A DNA stretch of 64,000 nucleotides from CALKJU01 sp046349355 (GTDB taxonomy: Bacteria > Pseudomonadota > Alphaproteobacteria > Geminicoccales > Geminicoccaceae): positions 1-64,000 of the forward strand of contig JAXMCM010000025.1 of assembly GCA_046349355.1 (NCBI GenBank), read 5' to 3'. Position 1 is the stretch's first letter. Every line of letters begins with the position of its first letter. Below are positions 61,877 to 64,000 of this stretch, in pieces. The translations under genes were made by a program, and so were the position numbers. The notes under the pieces were generated by a model, which was not told the DNA's origin, did not search any database, and saw only the letters and a list, made by a program, of their open reading frames with translations.

Positions 61877-62029
61877 GCTGAAGCTCCGCTGGTCGCCCGT
61901 GCAAGGCAAGGCCGCAGGTCGCCGGCGCGGACGCCGCCGGCCGTAGAAGGCGGCCCTCATATAGCCGCCGCCGCCGACCCATCAAGTTACGAGTGCGCCG
62001 ACGTTGTTGCGCGACAATTCTTCCCTCGC

Positions 62030-62043
62030 TTGATCTGGATCAA
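62030..62043 (+). promoter_or_regulatory. FNR/FixK-type box upstream of hemN
   Basis: TTGATCTGGATCAA, a perfect TTGAT-N4-ATCAA, centred 41.5 bp before the hemN ATG. If it acts at the class II position, transcription starts at the start codon. CTAGTC (62065-62070) is a possible -10. Confidence 0.85.
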
Positions 62044-62077
62044 CGCGGCGTCCTCGCGGCGCCGCTAGTCTGCCGCC

Positions 62078-63424
62078 ATGGACGAACGCTTCACCCGGCT
62101 TTTCGAAGGGGCGCGGCTCCCCCGCTATACGAGCTATCCGACGGCACCGCATTTCTCGGCGGCCGTCGGTCGGGAGGCGCATGCCGAGTGGCTGGCGTCG
62201 GTGCCGGCCGAGGCGGATGCCTCGTTCTACTTCCACGTCCCCTACTGCCGCGACATCTGCTGGTACTGCGGCTGCACGACCCATGCCCTGGGCCGGCCCG
62301 AACGCGCCGTCGCCTATGGCGAGCTGCTGCGCCGCGAGCTGGCGACCGCCAGTGCGCTCCTGCCGCATCTGCGGGTGAGCCACCTGCACTGGGGCGGCGG
62401 CACCCCGACCATCCTCGGCGACGACCTGTTCCGGGTGATGGACGACGTCCGCCGCTTCGCCTCGATCGAGGCCGGGGCCGAGGTCGCCATCGAGATCGAT
62501 CCGCGCATCTTCCCGGCCGGCATGGCGCGCTCGCTGGTCGCCGGCGGCTTCACCCGAGCCAGCCTCGGCGTCCAGTCGTTCCAGCCGCGCGTGCAGGAGG
62601 CGATCAACCGCCGCCAGAGCCTCGACCAGACGACGGCGGCCGTCGAAGCGCTGCGTGGCGCCGGCATCGGTGCCCTGAACTTCGACCTGCTCTACGGCCT
62701 GCCGCACCAGACCGTCGAAGGCGCCGAAGACACCGCCCGCCTGGTCGCCGCCTTGCGCCCGGACCGCGTCGCGGTGTTCGGCTACGCCCACCTGCCGTCG
62801 CGGATGAAGCACCAGCGGCTGATCGATGGCTCGGCGCTGCCCGACGCCACGGGCCGGCTGCGGCAGTTCAACGCCATCGCCGAGGTCTTCCAGGCGTCCG
62901 GCTACGTCGCGATCGGGCTCGACCACTTCGCCCTGCCGCACGACAGCATGGCCGTGGCCGCGGCCAACGGCACCCTGCATCGCAACTTCCAGGGCTACAC
63001 CACCGACGAGAGCGCCTACCTGCTGGGCTTCGGCTGCTCGTCGATCAGCGCCTTCCCGCAAGGCTACGTCCAGGCGCACGCCGACCTCGTCGCCTGGCGC
63101 GAGGCCGTCGCGGCGGGCCAGCTGCCGACTCAGCGCGGCCTGCGCCTGTCGGCCGAGGACCGGGCCCGGCGCGCCGCCATCGAGGCGGTGATGTGCCGCG
63201 GCGAGGTCGACCCCGACGCGGTGGCGGCCGAGCTCGGCGTCGGCGGCGACCTGCTCCAGCCCGACGAGGGCCGCCTCGCCGAGCTGGCCGGTCTCGGCAT
63301 CGTCGAGCGGCGCGGCCGCCGGCTCGTCGTGCCGGAGCGGCACTGGCCGCTGCTGCGCCTCGTCGCCGCCGCCTTCGACCGCTATCTCGGCGCCGGCCCG
63401 GCCAGCCACGCCCCGGCGGTCTGA
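62078..63424 (+). CDS. hemN: Oxygen-independent coproporphyrinogen III dehydrogenase
   Basis: A 448-residue radical-SAM enzyme of anaerobic heme (and bacteriochlorophyll) synthesis. The cluster motif C57-RDI-C61-WY-C64-GC is intact with preceding YFHVPY; LHWGGGTPTIL, GVQSFQPRVQEAINR and GYTTDESAYLLGFG are true HemN marks that separate it from HemW. Length is normal. FNR box directly upstream fits its role when oxygen is scarce. Convergent with the GmhA-like gene, 6 bp apart. Confidence 0.95.
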   Translation: MDERFTRLFEGARLPRYTSYPTAPHFSAAVGREAHAEWLASVPAEADASFYFHVPYCRDICWYCGCTTHALGRPERAVAYGELLRRELATASALLPHLRVSHLHWGGGTPTILGDDLFRVMDDVRRFASIEAGAEVAIEIDPRIFPAGMARSLVAGGFTRASLGVQSFQPRVQEAINRRQSLDQTTAAVEALRGAGIGALNFDLLYGLPHQTVEGAEDTARLVAALRPDRVAVFGYAHLPSRMKHQRLIDGSALPDATGRLRQFNAIAEVFQASGYVAIGLDHFALPHDSMAVAAANGTLHRNFQGYTTDESAYLLGFGCSSISAFPQGYVQAHADLVAWREAVAAGQLPTQRGLRLSAEDRARRAAIEAVMCRGEVDPDAVAAELGVGGDLLQPDEGRLAELAGLGIVERRGRRLVVPERHWPLLRLVAAAFDRYLGAGPASHAPAV

Positions 63425-63430
63425 CCGGCC

Positions 63431-63994
63431 TCAGCCGAAGGCCTGCTCCACCCGCTCGCACAGGTGGTGGTAGAGGCAGAGGTGGACCTGCTGGATGAGC
63501 GGCGTCCGCCGGCTCGGCACCGCCAGCAGATGGTCGGCCAGCGCCGCCAGCCTGCCGCCGCCCTCGCCGGTCAGCGCGATGGTCGCGAGCCCGCCCGCCC
63601 TGGCCGCCTCGAGCGCCCTGACCACGTTCGGCGAGTTGCCCGAGGTGCTGATCCCGATCAGGACGCCGCCCGGCAGGCCGTAGGCCTCGACCTGCCGGCT
63701 GAACACCGTCTCGTAGGCGTAGTCGTTGGCCCAGGCGGTCAGCACCGGGGCGTTGTCGGCGAGGCAGATCACCCGCAGGCCGCGCCGCTCGCGCAGGAAC
63801 CGGCCGACCAGCTCGGCGGTGATGTGCTGGGCGTCGGCCGCCGACCCGCCATTGCCGCAGACGAGGACCGGGCGGTCGGCGCGCAGGGCGGTGACGACGG
63901 CCGTCACCGCCGCCTCCATCGCCGCCTCGGTGATGACGTCCCGCGCGGCGGCGATCGTCGCGATCGATTCGTCGAGGTATGCGGCGAGGCCCAT
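63431..63994 (-). CDS. gmhA: SIS-domain phosphosugar isomerase, GmhA-like
   Basis: A 187-residue SIS protein: VLVCGNGGSAADAQHITAEL, the phosphosugar loop IGISTSGNSPNVVRAL and catalytic-region HLCLYHHLCERVE match sedoheptulose-7-phosphate isomerase, first step of ADP-heptose synthesis for lipopolysaccharide. The related DiaA (DnaA partner) is similar, so the symbol is likely but not certain. Start ATG is six bases from the right edge; regulatory sequence is outside the window. Confidence 0.85.
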   Translation of the reverse strand: MGLAAYLDESIATIAAARDVITEAAMEAAVTAVVTALRADRPVLVCGNGGSAADAQHITAELVGRFLRERRGLRVICLADNAPVLTAWANDYAYETVFSRQVEAYGLPGGVLIGISTSGNSPNVVRALEAARAGGLATIALTGEGGGRLAALADHLLAVPSRRTPLIQQVHLCLYHHLCERVEQAFG

Positions 63995-64000
63995 GGCCGT

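Overview
The window is a very GC-rich, densely packed bacterial chromosome segment with GC-ending codons, many 4-bp start/stop overlaps and several GTG/TTG starts. The gene set points to an alphaproteobacterium, probably of the Rhodospirillales: EipB/DUF1849 lipid-transport-type envelope protein, DUF3141 beside PHA synthase, a MaoC-Pta fusion, an FeS-type photolyase with a Cfa/DUF1365/DUF3833 cluster, TTGAT-N4-ATCAA boxes and rplM-rpsI. About 66 protein genes are supported. No tRNA, rRNA, CRISPR array or intact insertion sequence was seen.

Layout. 1-497: end of gltD. 550-8147: catabolic operon with a BtpA-like TIM barrel, a PfkB kinase, a LacI-DNA-binding/PfkB-kinase fusion, a ribose-type ABC importer, a phosphotriesterase-family hydrolase and a PF07090 protein; two matching LacI-type operators flank it. 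8228-10777: YhhQ-like transporter, an orphan gene, and an agmatinase-family gene. 10720-11750: AT-rich non-coding island entering the 3' end of the agmatinase gene, followed by a duplicated RTX-gene leader on either side of a DHFR-like gene. 12716-17541: RTX-repeat protein, secreted protein, triheme cytochrome c, zwf. 17558-22810 (minus): PerM-like permease, PqiC-like lipoprotein, minimal MCE protein, two tandem LuxR paralogues. 22913-28074 (minus): thiamine operon thiE-thiD-TRAP receptor-thiZXY under a TPP riboswitch. 28200-35271: assorted single genes (DUF1330, UspA, CorC/HlyC, Gfo/Idh/MocA, GNAT, argF, porin, small lipoprotein, a 30-residue membrane ORF).

35346-42454: PHA synthase, DUF3141, MaoC-Pta and acetate kinase, preceded by a perfect FNR/FixK box and carrying a CTGC-N3-GCAG (PhaR-type) site inside; this looks like an oxygen-regulated carbon-storage/acetyl-phosphate operon. 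42470-51342: FAD oxidoreductase, DUF1365, Cfa-like methyltransferase, GPH-family MFS, DUF3833, and an opposing DUF6134-photolyase-SDR-NTF2 operon. Three TGATCC-N18-TA(A/G) promoters drive these units, matching the RpoE-ChrR singlet-oxygen regulon described in Rhodobacter; the sigma factor is not in the window.

51340-55034 (minus): enolase-superfamily dehydratase, GMC oxidoreductase, ribokinase. 55088-56101 (minus): rplM-rpsI with a perfect terminator. 56276-61876 (minus): eipB and a GldA/F/G-DUF4340 ABC system. 62030-63424: hemN with an FNR box. 63431-63994 (minus): GmhA-like isomerase.

Start sites were chosen from ribosome-binding sites and overlaps. At least two genes (LacI-PfkB and porin) seem to use CTG, and thiE has no canonical start codon. 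All functions are inferred from sequence reading only; no database search was run.
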